From contig JANOBM010000036.1 of assembly GCA_031411655.1 (NCBI GenBank), positions 1-64,000 on the forward strand: 64,000 nt of DNA, given 5' to 3'. The notes beneath the pieces are model-generated. The model was not told where the DNA came from, made no database searches, and worked only from the letters and a program-made list of their open reading frames with translations. This document shows positions 1 through 8,933 of this stretch, piece by piece (positions within the stretch are counted from its first letter, which is position 1; every line of letters starts with the position of its first letter). The stretch comes from UBA6163 sp031411655. GTDB taxonomy: Bacteria; Planctomycetota; Planctomycetia; Pirellulales; Pirellulaceae. The position numbers and the translations under genes were made by a program.

Positions 1-2
1 CT

Positions 3-323
3 CGCCGTTGGTCGGATGCGGTTGTTCATGGTGGGGTGGCCTACTTTGTCGAAGTGCCAGCGGATCCGACCCTCGATCCGCGTCGGCAGTTTGCTCAGGT
101 TTTTTCGCAAGTTGAAGCGACGTTAGCTTCGCTCGGAAGCAATTTGAATTGCCTATTGCAAACGATGGTCTATTTACCGGACCCGGGTGACTTGCAGGTG
201 TTCAATGAAATGTGGGACAACTGGATTCCAGCCGGTCATGCACCCTCTCGGGCCTGCATTCATGCGTCCTTGGCGGCGCCCGGCTATCGAGTGGAGCTTG
301 TTATTACCGCCGCAGTCGCCTGA
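3..323 (+). CDS. RidA/YjgF/UK114 family protein, 5' end missing
   Basis: The frame is open from the left edge of the window, so the N-terminus is missing; about 106 residues are visible. RidA proteins are small trimeric enamine/imine deaminases that clear 2-aminoacrylate and similar reactive intermediates in the cytoplasm. Visible family features are the segment reading RQFAQVFSQVEATL, the MVYLPDP strand, and the C-terminal SRACIHASLAAPGY, whose arginine matches the conserved substrate-carboxylate-binding Arg of RidA (known from the family). The gene converges on the dihydroorotase gene with 36 bases between the stops. Family assignment is secure; the exact substrate is not, because RidA subfamilies differ in residues that are partly outside the window. 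Confidence 0.85.
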   Translation, partial: RRWSDAVVHGGVAYFVEVPADPTLDPRRQFAQVFSQVEATLASLGSNLNCLLQTMVYLPDPGDLQVFNEMWDNWIPAGHAPSRACIHASLAAPGYRVELVITAAVA

Positions 324-359
324 ACTCTTATTCGGGAGGCGAAGTCTCATCACTTTCGA

Positions 360-1703
360 CTAGGTGCCAATGCCATGGGGCGTTTTCCAATAGCCGCCTC
401 GCGTGTGGTCGAATACCGGTTTCGTGCCGCGGACTTCGGTAGCGAACTCACCATTGTGGAACACCGATCGTCCGCCGACCCATGTGGTCACAGGCCAACC
501 GGTCAATTCGACCCCGTGCCAAGGGCTCCAGCGGCTCTTTGTATGTTGGGCATGATCGAGTACAACCCGTTGCTCTTCCAGATCGACAAGCACCAAATCG
601 CTATGGTAACCGGTTTCGATTCGTCCTCTGCCGATGATTCCCCAGACGCGTGCGGGGGCATCGCTCATCCAGCGAGCGAGCTGAGGCAAGGTAAATCGGC
701 CTTTGGAAACCTCATTTAGCATCAACGGCAAGAAATTCTCGACTGCCGGTAAGCCGGAGGGACTTGCCGGATAGGGTTTCGCTTTTTCTTCAAGCGTGTG
801 GGGCGCATGGTCGGTAGCCATCACCTGGATGTAACCTTTTTGCAGGGCATCAAAAAGCGCCGCATTATCAGCAGCCGTTTTAATAGACGGGTTCATTTGA
901 ACGCGAGTACCCAGTCGGGCGTAATCGTCGACGTTGAAGAACAGATGATGGGGACAAACTTCCGCGGTGATCATTTCGCCTGCTGCGGCGATGAGTGGGA
1001 TCTCGTCGGCGGTGGACACGTGGAGGACATGGAATCGGTGGTTGTGCCGATTGGCAAGATCGATCGCCCTGGTCGTAGCGATTACGGCGGCGCGACGATC
1101 GCGGATGCGCGAGTGGTCAGCGACATCGTGAGTTTCTGCAAAACGCTCGGCATTTGCATTGACGGTGGATTCGTCTTCGCAGTGGGCACAGATCGGCAAG
1201 GACGTTTCGCGAAAGATGTTTTCAAGGGCTTCCTGGACGTCAACTAGCATATTGCCGGTGCTGCTGCCGATAAATATTTTGATCCCAGGCATGTCGGTAG
1301 CACGGGCTAACTCGGCAACATTTTCGGTGGTCGCACCAATATAAAACCCAAAGTTCACAAGCGATTTTTCTCGTCCCAGACGTTCTTTCTCGCGGACGCC
1401 CTCGATCGTGACGGCAGGTGGCTTTGTATTGGGCATTTCCAGAAACGTTGTCACTCCCCCAGCAGCGCAAGCCCGAGACGCGGTTGCCAAGTCTTCCTTA
1501 TGGACCAATCCAGGTTCGCGAAAGTGGACTTGGTCGTCGATGACGCCTGGCATCAAATGCAAGCCCGATGCGTCAATGATTTGATCTGCGATCGTGGCGC
1601 GTGACGCATCGATGTCTAAGATGCGGTCGAGATCAAATAATACGTCAGCGCGGCGAACTTCGGTCGGAAACACCACGTTCGCGCCACGGATCAGCGTTCG
1701 CAT
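360..1703 (-). CDS. pyrC: Dihydroorotase (class I type, DDQVHFREPG variant)
   Basis: Predicted zinc amidohydrolase that interconverts carbamoyl-aspartate and dihydroorotate in de novo pyrimidine synthesis (cytoplasm). About 447 residues. I chose the ATG at 1703; the frame extends to a GTG at 1718, but that would almost touch the divergent gene. Seen: the amidohydrolase metal motif region at residues 56-65 reads DDQVHFREPG, where the first His of the usual HxH is Gln; then HKEDLATASRACAAGG, a GIKIFIGSSTGNML strand carrying the probable carboxylated Lys, CAHCEDE and HVLHVSTADE metal histidines, and ATDHAPH with the catalytic Asp. The Gln variant is one I associate with Bacteroidota-type dihydroorotases (recollection, not checked). 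No other pyrimidine gene is adjacent. An allantoinase or hydantoinase is a less likely alternative. Confidence 0.85.
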   Translation of the reverse strand: MRTLIRGANVVFPTEVRRADVLFDLDRILDIDASRATIADQIIDASGLHLMPGVIDDQVHFREPGLVHKEDLATASRACAAGGVTTFLEMPNTKPPAVTIEGVREKERLGREKSLVNFGFYIGATTENVAELARATDMPGIKIFIGSSTGNMLVDVQEALENIFRETSLPICAHCEDESTVNANAERFAETHDVADHSRIRDRRAAVIATTRAIDLANRHNHRFHVLHVSTADEIPLIAAAGEMITAEVCPHHLFFNVDDYARLGTRVQMNPSIKTAADNAALFDALQKGYIQVMATDHAPHTLEEKAKPYPASPSGLPAVENFLPLMLNEVSKGRFTLPQLARWMSDAPARVWGIIGRGRIETGYHSDLVLVDLEEQRVVLDHAQHTKSRWSPWHGVELTGWPVTTWVGGRSVFHNGEFATEVRGTKPVFDHTRGGYWKTPHGIGT

Positions 1704-1718
1704 GACTACACTCTTCAC

Positions 1719-2486
1719 ATGATTGAATGGGAAAATATACTGCCGCTCGCAATCGTCCTCTGTCTGGGTATTTTTGCCCAGGCGGCATCTGGTTTTGCGG
1801 CCGGACTGCTGATTGTGTCACTATTGATTTGGCTTGGCTATCCGGTCCCAGAAGCACAAACATCGCTGATCATCGCAACCATTCCGCAGAATCTTTGGGG
1901 AGTTTGGACTTTCCGCGATGCCATCTCGATCAAGCCGATGATCGTGCCAGCCTCGGGCCGACTTTTGTTTTTGCCACTTGGCATCGCGACCCTTCATGCG
2001 ATGGAAATGCTGGATGTCGATACGATCAAGCAACTCGTGGGCGGCATCATGCTTGCGATCACGCTGGTCATCTGTTGTCTAAGGCCGGCGCCGCAGCAAA
2101 AATTACATCCCAGCTGGAGCTGGCTGGCATTTCCTATTTCCGGCTTCCTGCAAGGCTTGGTTGGTATGGGTGGGCCCGCGATGGTCTTATGGGTTCAAGC
2201 TCACGATTGGGATACCCGCCGAAGTCGAGGTTTTCTGTTTTCGATGTACTTGATAAGCATGCTACCGGCACTCGGGATGCTGTATGCTGCTTTCGGCGAT
2301 CGTATCATTGAGCCGGCGCTGCTCGCTGGAGCATTGACCCCATTGTTGCTCGTAGCGACGGCACTTGGATTGAAAGCCGGTACCCTTTTGGGGCGTAATC
2401 GACTGCGCAGAGTGACAATGGCATTCCTGGTACTGGTCGGAATTGCAGGACTTGCGGCACCTTGGTTAAGTTCAAACGGTCGTTAA
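1719..2486 (+). CDS. Sulfite exporter TauE/SafE family membrane protein
   Basis: Integral membrane protein of 255 residues with about seven to eight hydrophobic segments across its whole length, which is the TauE/SafE (DUF81) layout. Members export sulfite, sulfoacetate or related organosulfur anions; the substrate cannot be read from sequence. The N-terminal helix with AQAASGFAAGLLI and the repeated half at FLQGLVGMGGPAMVLW are the paired glycine-rich motifs of the two internal repeats. The ATG lies only 15 bases from the start of the divergent dihydroorotase gene, leaving almost no room for two separate promoters. It is followed after 46 bases by the acyltransferase gene in the same direction. 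Confidence 0.85.
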   Translation: MIEWENILPLAIVLCLGIFAQAASGFAAGLLIVSLLIWLGYPVPEAQTSLIIATIPQNLWGVWTFRDAISIKPMIVPASGRLLFLPLGIATLHAMEMLDVDTIKQLVGGIMLAITLVICCLRPAPQQKLHPSWSWLAFPISGFLQGLVGMGGPAMVLWVQAHDWDTRRSRGFLFSMYLISMLPALGMLYAAFGDRIIEPALLAGALTPLLLVATALGLKAGTLLGRNRLRRVTMAFLVLVGIAGLAAPWLSSNGR

Positions 2487-2532
2487 CAAAACGTGATTGG
2501 CGTTTCGCAAAATCAAGTGGAAGAGATGGATC

Positions 2533-3783
2533 ATGAGTCGTTCGCCCGCAGCTTCCCCGGCCTTGTTGTCTCCATCCACGTCGCCTGTCGTTTCGCCTTT
2601 GCCTAATCGACTCATTTCCATTGACGTGTTCCGCGGCTGGATCATGTTTATGATGATCGCCCACGTGCTTGGATTCTGTGAGGTGGCAGAGAGTATTCCG
2701 GAGAGTCAGTTTTGGAGCTGGCTTTGTTACCACTGGAGCCATGTTGAATGGCGTGGGATGGCGCTGCATGATTTGATTCAACCCGGCTTCAGTTTTCTTG
2801 TCGGCACTGCTCTGGCATTTTCGCTTGCTAGTCGAAGACGCCGCGGTCAAAGCGATCGCGGACTGGTTGCTCATGCCGCGTGGCGGAGTCTTGTTTTGGT
2901 GTTATTGGGTGTGTTTCTACGTTCGATGAGCCGAGACCAAACAAACTGGACTTTTGAAGATACGTTATCGCAAATTGGACTCGGTTATCTCCCGTTGGTC
3001 CTCATCTCGCTGGCGCCGCGAGCGGTGACCTGGATATCGATTGGGGTGATCTTGATTGGGTATTGGCTTGCGTTCGCGATCTACCCACTTCCGACCTCTG
3101 ATTTCAATTATGCAGCTGTAGGCGTCGACGCAGGTTGGCCGCACCTGCAAGAAGGTTTTGCAGCGCACTGGAACAAGAACAGTAACCTTGCTTGGCGCTT
3201 TGATACGTGGTTCCTAAATCTTTTTCCCGTTCAGACTCCGTTCACACATAACCGTGGCGGTTACTCAACGCTGAGCTTCATTCCAACGCTGGCGACGATG
3301 TTATTGGGGTTGGTCGCAGGGCATTGGCTGCGCGAACAGCCGCCAATGTCGGTGACCGTTCGGCGGTTTGCGATCGCGGCAATCAGCTGCTTGGCAATCG
3401 GCTACGCGCTCGATGCGAGCGGCATTTGTCCGAACGTAAAAAGAATTTGGACTCCTTCTTGGACACTTTTTAGTGGGGGGTGGTGCTTTGCAATCTTAGG
3501 CTCACTTCACCTGATTTGTGATCGCCGTAGCGAACATCTTTTGTGCCGAATCATTACGTTTCCGTTCATCATCTTTGGGATGAACTCGATCGTTGCGTAT
3601 GTGATGGAGTGGATCATGCCGGGATTTATTAAGCAGAGCATGAGCCTGCATTTCGGCAATGATTGGTCCCAATCGATTGTGGGGACAATCTATGCGCCTT
3701 TGCTAAACGGCGCTGTGATATTGTTGGTGATCTGGTCGATTCTTTTTTGGATGCACAAGCGGCAGATTTATGTCAAGATTTAA
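2533..3783 (+). CDS. HGSNAT/YeiB-like membrane acyltransferase (DUF5009 type)
   Basis: Polytopic membrane protein of 416 residues. The ATG at 2533 (MSRSPAASPALL) is preceded by a GGAAGAGA-like ribosome site, so I prefer it to the TTG at 2497. Seen: RLISIDVFRGWIMFMMIAH at the first helix and HDLIQPGFSFLVGTALAFS at the second, both hallmarks of bacterial relatives of heparan-alpha-glucosaminide N-acetyltransferase, plus about eight further hydrophobic segments. Human HGSNAT moves acetyl groups from cytosolic acetyl-CoA to sugars across a membrane; for the bacterial forms the acceptor is mostly unknown, though cell-surface or periplasmic sugars are a reasonable inference. It converges on the recQ-like gene with a 16-base gap. 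Confidence 0.8.
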   Translation: MSRSPAASPALLSPSTSPVVSPLPNRLISIDVFRGWIMFMMIAHVLGFCEVAESIPESQFWSWLCYHWSHVEWRGMALHDLIQPGFSFLVGTALAFSLASRRRRGQSDRGLVAHAAWRSLVLVLLGVFLRSMSRDQTNWTFEDTLSQIGLGYLPLVLISLAPRAVTWISIGVILIGYWLAFAIYPLPTSDFNYAAVGVDAGWPHLQEGFAAHWNKNSNLAWRFDTWFLNLFPVQTPFTHNRGGYSTLSFIPTLATMLLGLVAGHWLREQPPMSVTVRRFAIAAISCLAIGYALDASGICPNVKRIWTPSWTLFSGGWCFAILGSLHLICDRRSEHLLCRIITFPFIIFGMNSIVAYVMEWIMPGFIKQSMSLHFGNDWSQSIVGTIYAPLLNGAVILLVIWSILFWMHKRQIYVKI

Positions 3784-3799
3784 GGGCTATTTGAGCGGC

Positions 3800-5212
3800 T
3801 TAGTTCATGAAGTAGTCTTCTAAAAACTGGTTGCGGTCACCTTCATGACGCGCAAACTGAACGAGCGAGTGCAGTCTCTGTTGGTCCCGAAGTTTCTTTT
3901 GCGCAAGAAAGCTCTCATCCTCAAAAGTGTGATCCACGTCCGCGATGACATCGAAGCACTCCGGTGGTTGTGGCCCGCCCGTAACGCCAAAGCGGTCGAG
4001 CATGGCGATAGCCGTCGCCAAGCGGTGGTCATGGCGACTGAGACGCTGGAGTTGGTCATTTAGCCATTCCAATCCAAACGCGCGGCATTCTTCGTTACGT
4101 TCTTTTAGAAAGTAAAGTAATCGACCGTAGTAATCTGCATCAGGATTGCGCCAATCTATGAACTGCATCTGCGTCATGAGGTCGGCTTGATCGTATAGCC
4201 ACAAACAGAGACTTGGTTTTCCGTCACGCCCTGCACGTCCAACCTCTTGGTAATAAGATTCGACAGATCCTGGCGTTTCAGCATGAATGACAACGCGAAT
4301 GTCCTCTTTATCGATCCCCATCCCGAACGCATTGGTTGCCAACACTAAGTCGATCTCTCCGCTCATGAACGCGTCCTGAATTCGGCGCCGATCTCGACGT
4401 GGCTGATCGCCGTGATAGCACACATGGGACACACCGTTTTGACGAAAGTGATCGCTAAATCGCTCCAATGTTTTGATCAGTGAAAAGTAAACGATGTGGC
4501 TACCAGCCACATAAAGCGGATTGGATAAAGTCTGTTCAATTCGCTCTACCTTATCTGAATCACCCCACACCTCTTCGACATCCAATCGTAGATTCGGCCG
4601 GTCGATACCTTCATGGAATAACTCGATCTCATCGATCGGGATCCCCAATTGTTTGGCGATATCCTGTTGGCAGTCTCGCGTCGCCGTGGCTGTCAATGCG
4701 ATCGTCGTGGGATTGCCCAGTAGACTGCGAATTTCTTCGAGCCGTGAATAGTCGGGGCGAAAGTCATGACCCCATTGGCTGACGCAGTGAGCTTCATCGA
4801 CCGCGAGAAGCCGTATTTTGCGGTGCGCGATGACATCACGAAACTCAGGCTTTCGAAAACGCTCGGGAGTAATGTAGACCAAACGGTGCTGTCCGCGGGC
4901 GATTGAATCGTAGCGTTTCCACCGCTCCTCACCGGATAGGGAGGAATTGATGAAAGTTGCATCGATGCCGCGCCGCCTGAGTGAATCGACCTGGTCTTGC
5001 ATGAGTGCGATAAGTGGCGACAAGACCATGACGAGGTCGCCGGGAGCTTGGTATGCGAGCGCCGGCAATTGGTAGCAAAGCGATTTTCCGCTTCCTGTCG
5101 GTGCAATCACCATGGCGTGGCGACCGCTTGCCACACGCTCGATCGCCGCTCTTTGGCAACTGCGAAACGCCTGATGGCCAAAGTGTTTACGAAGAAGTTC
5201 ATCCCAATTCAT
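3800..5212 (-). CDS. recQ: Short RecQ-family ATP-dependent DNA helicase
   Basis: Superfamily 2 helicase of 470 residues; start taken at ATG 5212 (MNWDELLRKHFGH). Seen: an FRSCQRAAI Q-motif-like segment, Walker A APTGSGKS at about residues 38-45, DEAH at 139-142 followed by CVSQWGHDFRPDY, TATA motif III, and motif VI with YYQEVGRAGRDG. E. coli RecQ is about 610 residues with zinc-binding, winged-helix and HRDC domains. Here the chain ends soon after the helicase core, and the end reads RNQFLEDYF, resembling the start of the zinc subdomain but without its cysteines. It therefore looks like the short RecQ/RecS class. RecQ helicases unwind recombination and stalled-fork intermediates. It is divergent from the UvrC-like gene. 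Confidence 0.88.
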   Translation of the reverse strand: MNWDELLRKHFGHQAFRSCQRAAIERVASGRHAMVIAPTGSGKSLCYQLPALAYQAPGDLVMVLSPLIALMQDQVDSLRRRGIDATFINSSLSGEERWKRYDSIARGQHRLVYITPERFRKPEFRDVIAHRKIRLLAVDEAHCVSQWGHDFRPDYSRLEEIRSLLGNPTTIALTATATRDCQQDIAKQLGIPIDEIELFHEGIDRPNLRLDVEEVWGDSDKVERIEQTLSNPLYVAGSHIVYFSLIKTLERFSDHFRQNGVSHVCYHGDQPRRDRRRIQDAFMSGEIDLVLATNAFGMGIDKEDIRVVIHAETPGSVESYYQEVGRAGRDGKPSLCLWLYDQADLMTQMQFIDWRNPDADYYGRLLYFLKERNEECRAFGLEWLNDQLQRLSRHDHRLATAIAMLDRFGVTGGPQPPECFDVIADVDHTFEDESFLAQKKLRDQQRLHSLVQFARHEGDRNQFLEDYFMN

Positions 5213-5470
5213 CTTCGTATCCTTAAGGTAACAGGCAAAACCTGCAACCACCCTTGTTTTTCAGAGGCGTTACGATCTATTTTTCATGCGCTCAGACCGG
5301 GAGATTGACATTGGATTGCGATTCCAAAGTCGCCATACTCCCAAGCAGTGGCTGGCGCGAAAAGTTCGCAAAAGCTCGCAGCTCCTGGGTGGGACGTTGC
5401 GCTTGGGTGGGATGTTCGGCACGGCGCCGGAATCGCGTTGCCTTCAATCGCTATCAGGGACGGTCCGAGC

Positions 5471-6685
5471 ATGGACGCATCTTTGCTGACGCACGCACAG
5501 ATTGGCCTCCTTTCAACGCCGAATGATGGATTTGGACATAACCCACTATGTCCGCATCCGACTCGTCCCCTTCATCGTGTGGGGCACCGAACGCGCGGCC
5601 AACTCCAACGTTTGGTTTCCGAGAATTGTCCAGCCGTGCCCGGTGTATACGGCATGCTTGATCGTTCTGGGGATCTGATTTACGTCGGCAAGAGCAAGTC
5701 GCTCCGGCATCGGGTCATGAGTTACTTCACGTCAGGCAACCGGCAGGAAAAATCAGGACGGATTGTTGAGTCGGCTCGCGCGGTACAGTGGGAGTCACAG
5801 CCGAGTGAATTTGCCGCGTTGCTCCGTGAGCAGCAATTGATTCGAAAGTTTCGTCCGCGGTGGAACGTGCAAGGCATGCCCAATCGGCAACGGCCGGTCT
5901 ACTTGTGCTTGGGGCGTCCACCTGCGGTGTACTTTTTTGCCGCGACGACGCCACCGAAAGACCTCGTGTCTTGCGAGGGTCCGTTCTATGGCGCGTCACG
6001 GATGAAACATGCTGTCGACTCGCTGAATCAGTTTTTTAAGTTGCGAGATTGTAGCCAAAAGACGCCGTTCTACTTTGCGGATCAATTATCTCTATTTGAA
6101 CAAGATCATCGTCCCGGTTGCTTGCGATACGAAACCGGATCGTGTCTCGGTCCATGTGCCCGCGCGTGCACTCGCGCTGCTTACGATGATCAGGTACTCG
6201 CCGCGCAGAGTTTTCTGGATGCGTTTAACGATGAACCCATTACTACGATGCGAGAGTCGATGGAGACCGCTTCCGCAAATCAACAATATGAACTTGCTGC
6301 ACGGCGATTAAAGGACTGGACATCCCTTGATTACCTTTATCGAAAACTCGTCTACCTTGCCGAAGTCCGCCGCGCTTATAGCTTTATCTATCCCGTACGA
6401 GGATTTGACAACTGCGACACTTGGTATTTGATTCGCGCGGGCGAAGTGACCGAATCGCTTGTTGCCCCTCAATGCACAAAATCGTTTGCGGTCGTTCGTG
6501 ATCGGTTGCAATCGTGGAATGCACAACTACAGAATTCGTTTGATCATGGGACCGGCCGGTACTCGCACACGCTCAACCTTGTTGCATCGTGGTTCCGAAA
6601 AAACCATGATGAATTGACAAAGACTTTTGTTCCCCCCGCATCGGGTAAAACCTACAAGGCTTGGACGAAATCGCAGGTGGCGTGA
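5471..6685 (+). CDS. UvrC/Cho-like GIY-YIG endonuclease
   Basis: Protein of about 404 residues from the ATG at 5471; the frame is open further upstream to a GTG at 5348, and an internal start nearer the GIY domain is also possible. Seen: GIY-YIG domain with PAVPGVYGML then LIYVGKSKSLRHRV at about residues 55-81, an EFAALLREQQLIRKFRPRWN segment with the catalytic Glu, and the cysteine cluster CLRYETGSCLGPC followed by an alpha-helical region like the UvrC UVR part. Full UvrC (about 600 residues) also has an RNase H-like nuclease and HhH motifs; these are absent, as in Cho, the 3'-side incision enzyme. A role in nucleotide-excision-type DNA repair is inferred. It lies divergent from a helicase gene. 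Confidence 0.75.
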   Translation: MDASLLTHAQIGLLSTPNDGFGHNPLCPHPTRPLHRVGHRTRGQLQRLVSENCPAVPGVYGMLDRSGDLIYVGKSKSLRHRVMSYFTSGNRQEKSGRIVESARAVQWESQPSEFAALLREQQLIRKFRPRWNVQGMPNRQRPVYLCLGRPPAVYFFAATTPPKDLVSCEGPFYGASRMKHAVDSLNQFFKLRDCSQKTPFYFADQLSLFEQDHRPGCLRYETGSCLGPCARACTRAAYDDQVLAAQSFLDAFNDEPITTMRESMETASANQQYELAARRLKDWTSLDYLYRKLVYLAEVRRAYSFIYPVRGFDNCDTWYLIRAGEVTESLVAPQCTKSFAVVRDRLQSWNAQLQNSFDHGTGRYSHTLNLVASWFRKNHDELTKTFVPPASGKTYKAWTKSQVA

Positions 6686-6695
6686 TGTGTGGCCC

Positions 6696-7559
6696 TCAAT
6701 CGATCCATCGTTTGGTCAAATCGTGGTAGGCATCGATTCGGCGGTCGCGAAGGAAAGGCCAATGCGTGCGGACGTCATCGCTGAATGACAAATCGCAATT
6801 GGCGAAAAGTGTCGCTTCATCGTTGTGATTGGCTTCCGCGATCAGCTCGCCATGTGGCGATGCGATGAACGAGCCTCCCCAAAATTCTAACCCATCTTCG
6901 ATTCCGACTCGGTTGGGTGCTCCGAGCCACAGACCGTTGGCGATCGCATGCGATCTCATCATCGTTTGCCAAGATTGGTGCTGCCACTTTCCGTTTTCGG
7001 CTTTCTCACGGTGAATCCAGCCGATTGCTGTGGGATAGAGAAGGATCTCCGCACCCGCGAGAGAAAAAAGTCTTGCCGCTTCGGGATACCACTGGTCCCA
7101 GCAAATGCCGATACCCAGTTTTGCGTAACGTGTTTTAATCACACGAAATCCAAGGTCGCCGGGCGTGAAATAGAATTTTTCATAGAACAACGGATCGTCC
7201 GGGATGTGCATTTTGCGATACATCCCAGCAATGGTCCCATCCGCATCGATTACGGCAACACTATTGTGATACAAACCCGGTGCACGACGTTCAAATAGCG
7301 GTACCACAATCACCATTTCATGCTTTGATGCGATGGCCGAAAGCTCATCCGTTGTAGGGCCCGGTATGGATTCCGCCCAGGCAAAATGGCGATGATCTTC
7401 GCTTTGACATGGATAAGGTCCTGTAAATAGCTCCTGGAGGCATAGGATCTGCGCGCCATCGCGTGCCGCATTTTCGATTCTTTCAATCGCGCGAGCGACA
7501 TTGATCTCGCGAGACTGGTTACCAAACATCTGTACAATGGCCAAACGAACGTTAGTCAT
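6696..7559 (-). CDS. aguB: N-carbamoylputrescine amidase
   Basis: Nitrilase-superfamily amidase of 287 residues, predicted to hydrolyse N-carbamoylputrescine to putrescine, CO2 and ammonia in the agmatine route of polyamine synthesis. The catalytic triad is visible: Glu43 (LQELF), Lys116 (YRKMHIP) and Cys153 in GICWDQWYPE. The WDQWYPEAAR signature and the FYFTPGDLGF and GWIHREK segments are characteristic of AguB rather than of generic nitrilases. It converges on the UvrC-like gene (10-base gap) and is divergent from bioD with 36 bases between start codons. An Orn/Lys/Arg decarboxylase that could make agmatine is at 53.5 kb; agmatine deiminase, the step between, is not in the window. Confidence 0.9.
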   Translation of the reverse strand: MTNVRLAIVQMFGNQSREINVARAIERIENAARDGAQILCLQELFTGPYPCQSEDHRHFAWAESIPGPTTDELSAIASKHEMVIVVPLFERRAPGLYHNSVAVIDADGTIAGMYRKMHIPDDPLFYEKFYFTPGDLGFRVIKTRYAKLGIGICWDQWYPEAARLFSLAGAEILLYPTAIGWIHREKAENGKWQHQSWQTMMRSHAIANGLWLGAPNRVGIEDGLEFWGGSFIASPHGELIAEANHNDEATLFANCDLSFSDDVRTHWPFLRDRRIDAYHDLTKRWID

Positions 7560-7595
7560 TTTGTTTCGCTTTTGTTATCAACGATGTGGTGATCA

Positions 7596-8312
7596 ATGGA
7601 TCAATCTAAACCGCGAATTTTGTTTTTCGCCGGAACGGACACGGACGTGGGGAAGACCTACATCGCGGCCCTGGCAGCCAGGGAGCTTCATCATAATGGC
7701 CGACGAGTCGGAGTGTACAAGCCGGTTGCCAGTGGCTGTCACTGGGTGGGCGACGAGCTGGTATCCGACGACGCCAGTAAACTATGGGACGCGGCGGGTC
7801 GCAATGGGCGTTTGCAGGATGTTTGTCCTCAGCGCTTTGTCGCGCCGCTCGCCCCACCAGTTGCAGCAATGCTCGAAGGCAGGTCCGTCGACGAGTCGCT
7901 GCTTTTGAGTGGGATTGGGACCATCGCCGCCCATGCGGAGGTTGTGATCGTTGAAGGTGCCGGCGGTTTGATGTCCCCGCTGTCCCACCATCTGCTTAAC
8001 AGCGATTTGGCAAAGAGGCTGAAAGCCCAACTGATTGTCGTTGCCTCCAATCGCGTCGGGGTGATCCACCAGGTTTTGGCGACGGTCACTGCTGCATCAG
8101 CTCTAAAACTCCCCGTCGTCGGGATCATCCTTAATCGAGTCTCGCCAGATTTCGGCATTGCTAACGACCAAAATGCAGAAACAATCAAACGCTTTACCTC
8201 CGTGCCAATCCTCGCGGACATCTCCTTCGGAGCAGTTGCGAGTGGTATCGACTGGAACGCCCTTCCGCCGCCCATGGATGTCCCTTCGCCGATCGCTCAG
8301 GCATGGTTGTGA
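7596..8312 (+). CDS. bioD: Dethiobiotin synthetase
   Basis: ATP-dependent carboxylase of 238 residues that closes the ureido ring of 7,8-diaminopelargonate to give dethiobiotin, the next-to-last step of biotin synthesis. Seen: P-loop GTDTDVGKTY at residues 13-22, the KPVASGC substrate loop, and VVEGAGGLMSPL with its acidic and glycine residues. Length and motif order match the family (about 225-240 residues). No other bio gene is next to it, so biotin genes appear dispersed. The next gene starts 198 bases downstream and belongs to malonate uptake, whose product malonyl-CoA feeds both fatty-acid and pimelate synthesis; the adjacency may be incidental. Confidence 0.92.
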   Translation: MDQSKPRILFFAGTDTDVGKTYIAALAARELHHNGRRVGVYKPVASGCHWVGDELVSDDASKLWDAAGRNGRLQDVCPQRFVAPLAPPVAAMLEGRSVDESLLLSGIGTIAAHAEVVIVEGAGGLMSPLSHHLLNSDLAKRLKAQLIVVASNRVGVIHQVLATVTAASALKLPVVGIILNRVSPDFGIANDQNAETIKRFTSVPILADISFGAVASGIDWNALPPPMDVPSPIAQAWL

Positions 8313-8510
8313 AGCAAACGACATCTGCGTCCGTATCCGAATGGACTCTCTCTTCGGTTTCCAAGGGAACGTTTTTGATGAAATGCCCTTGTTTCAGTCA
8401 TGTGGTGGTTCAGTCCTGCTGTGGGATTGTTTGATGAGACTCGCTCCCCAACGGTGAGGCTACAATCCTTGGGTGATTACTCTTCGTAGTCGTTTCGAAA
8501 GAATCGTTTC

Positions 8511-8933
8511 ATGGTGATTTACGGAATCGCGATATTATCCTCCTGCCTATTGGTTGGTTTGTTCCTTGGTCAGGCACTCGGCCGCCTCGCTGGAATGGAA
8601 GCGAATGTAGGCGGTGTTGGAATCGCGATGCTGCTGCTGATCGTTGTTTGCGATCGTTTGGAGTCTGCCAAAAGACTACAAGCCAGTTCGAAGCAGGGAA
8701 TTATGTTCTGGAGTTCGATCTACATACCAATTGTTGTTGCAATGGCTGCCAGTCAGGATGTTGCAAATGCAGTCGGCGGGGGAGTCGTCGCGATCACCGC
8801 TGGCGTACTTGTTGTGGTTGCATGTTTCGCTCTGGTGCCGTTGGTGGATCGGTTCGGACGCAATGCAATTCCAAGGGATGAGGCGTCAACGGTCGAATCG
8901 GAGAGTATTTTGAGTGAGGGCGACGACGCGTGA
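8511..8933 (+). CDS. madL: Malonate transporter subunit MadL
   Basis: Small membrane protein of 140 residues with about four hydrophobic segments and a charged, acidic tail. It matches the MadL subunit, which together with MadM forms a malonate:sodium symporter known from Malonomonas rubra. Recognisable stretches are IYGIAILSSCLLVGLFLGQ at the N-terminus and the glycine-rich NVGGVGIAMLLLIV. It overlaps madM by four bases (the stop TGA lies within GTGA), so the two subunits are probably co-translated in equal amounts. A 198-base spacer precedes it, so an independent promoter is likely; I see no clear promoter consensus there. Confidence 0.85.
   Translation: MVIYGIAILSSCLLVGLFLGQALGRLAGMEANVGGVGIAMLLLIVVCDRLESAKRLQASSKQGIMFWSSIYIPIVVAMAASQDVANAVGGGVVAITAGVLVVVACFALVPLVDRFGRNAIPRDEASTVESESILSEGDDA

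Noticed and set aside
8313..8510. tRNA gene in the bioD-madL spacer
   Set aside because: No acceptor stem/T-loop pair can be made; no GGTTCRA-type T-loop in the right frame.
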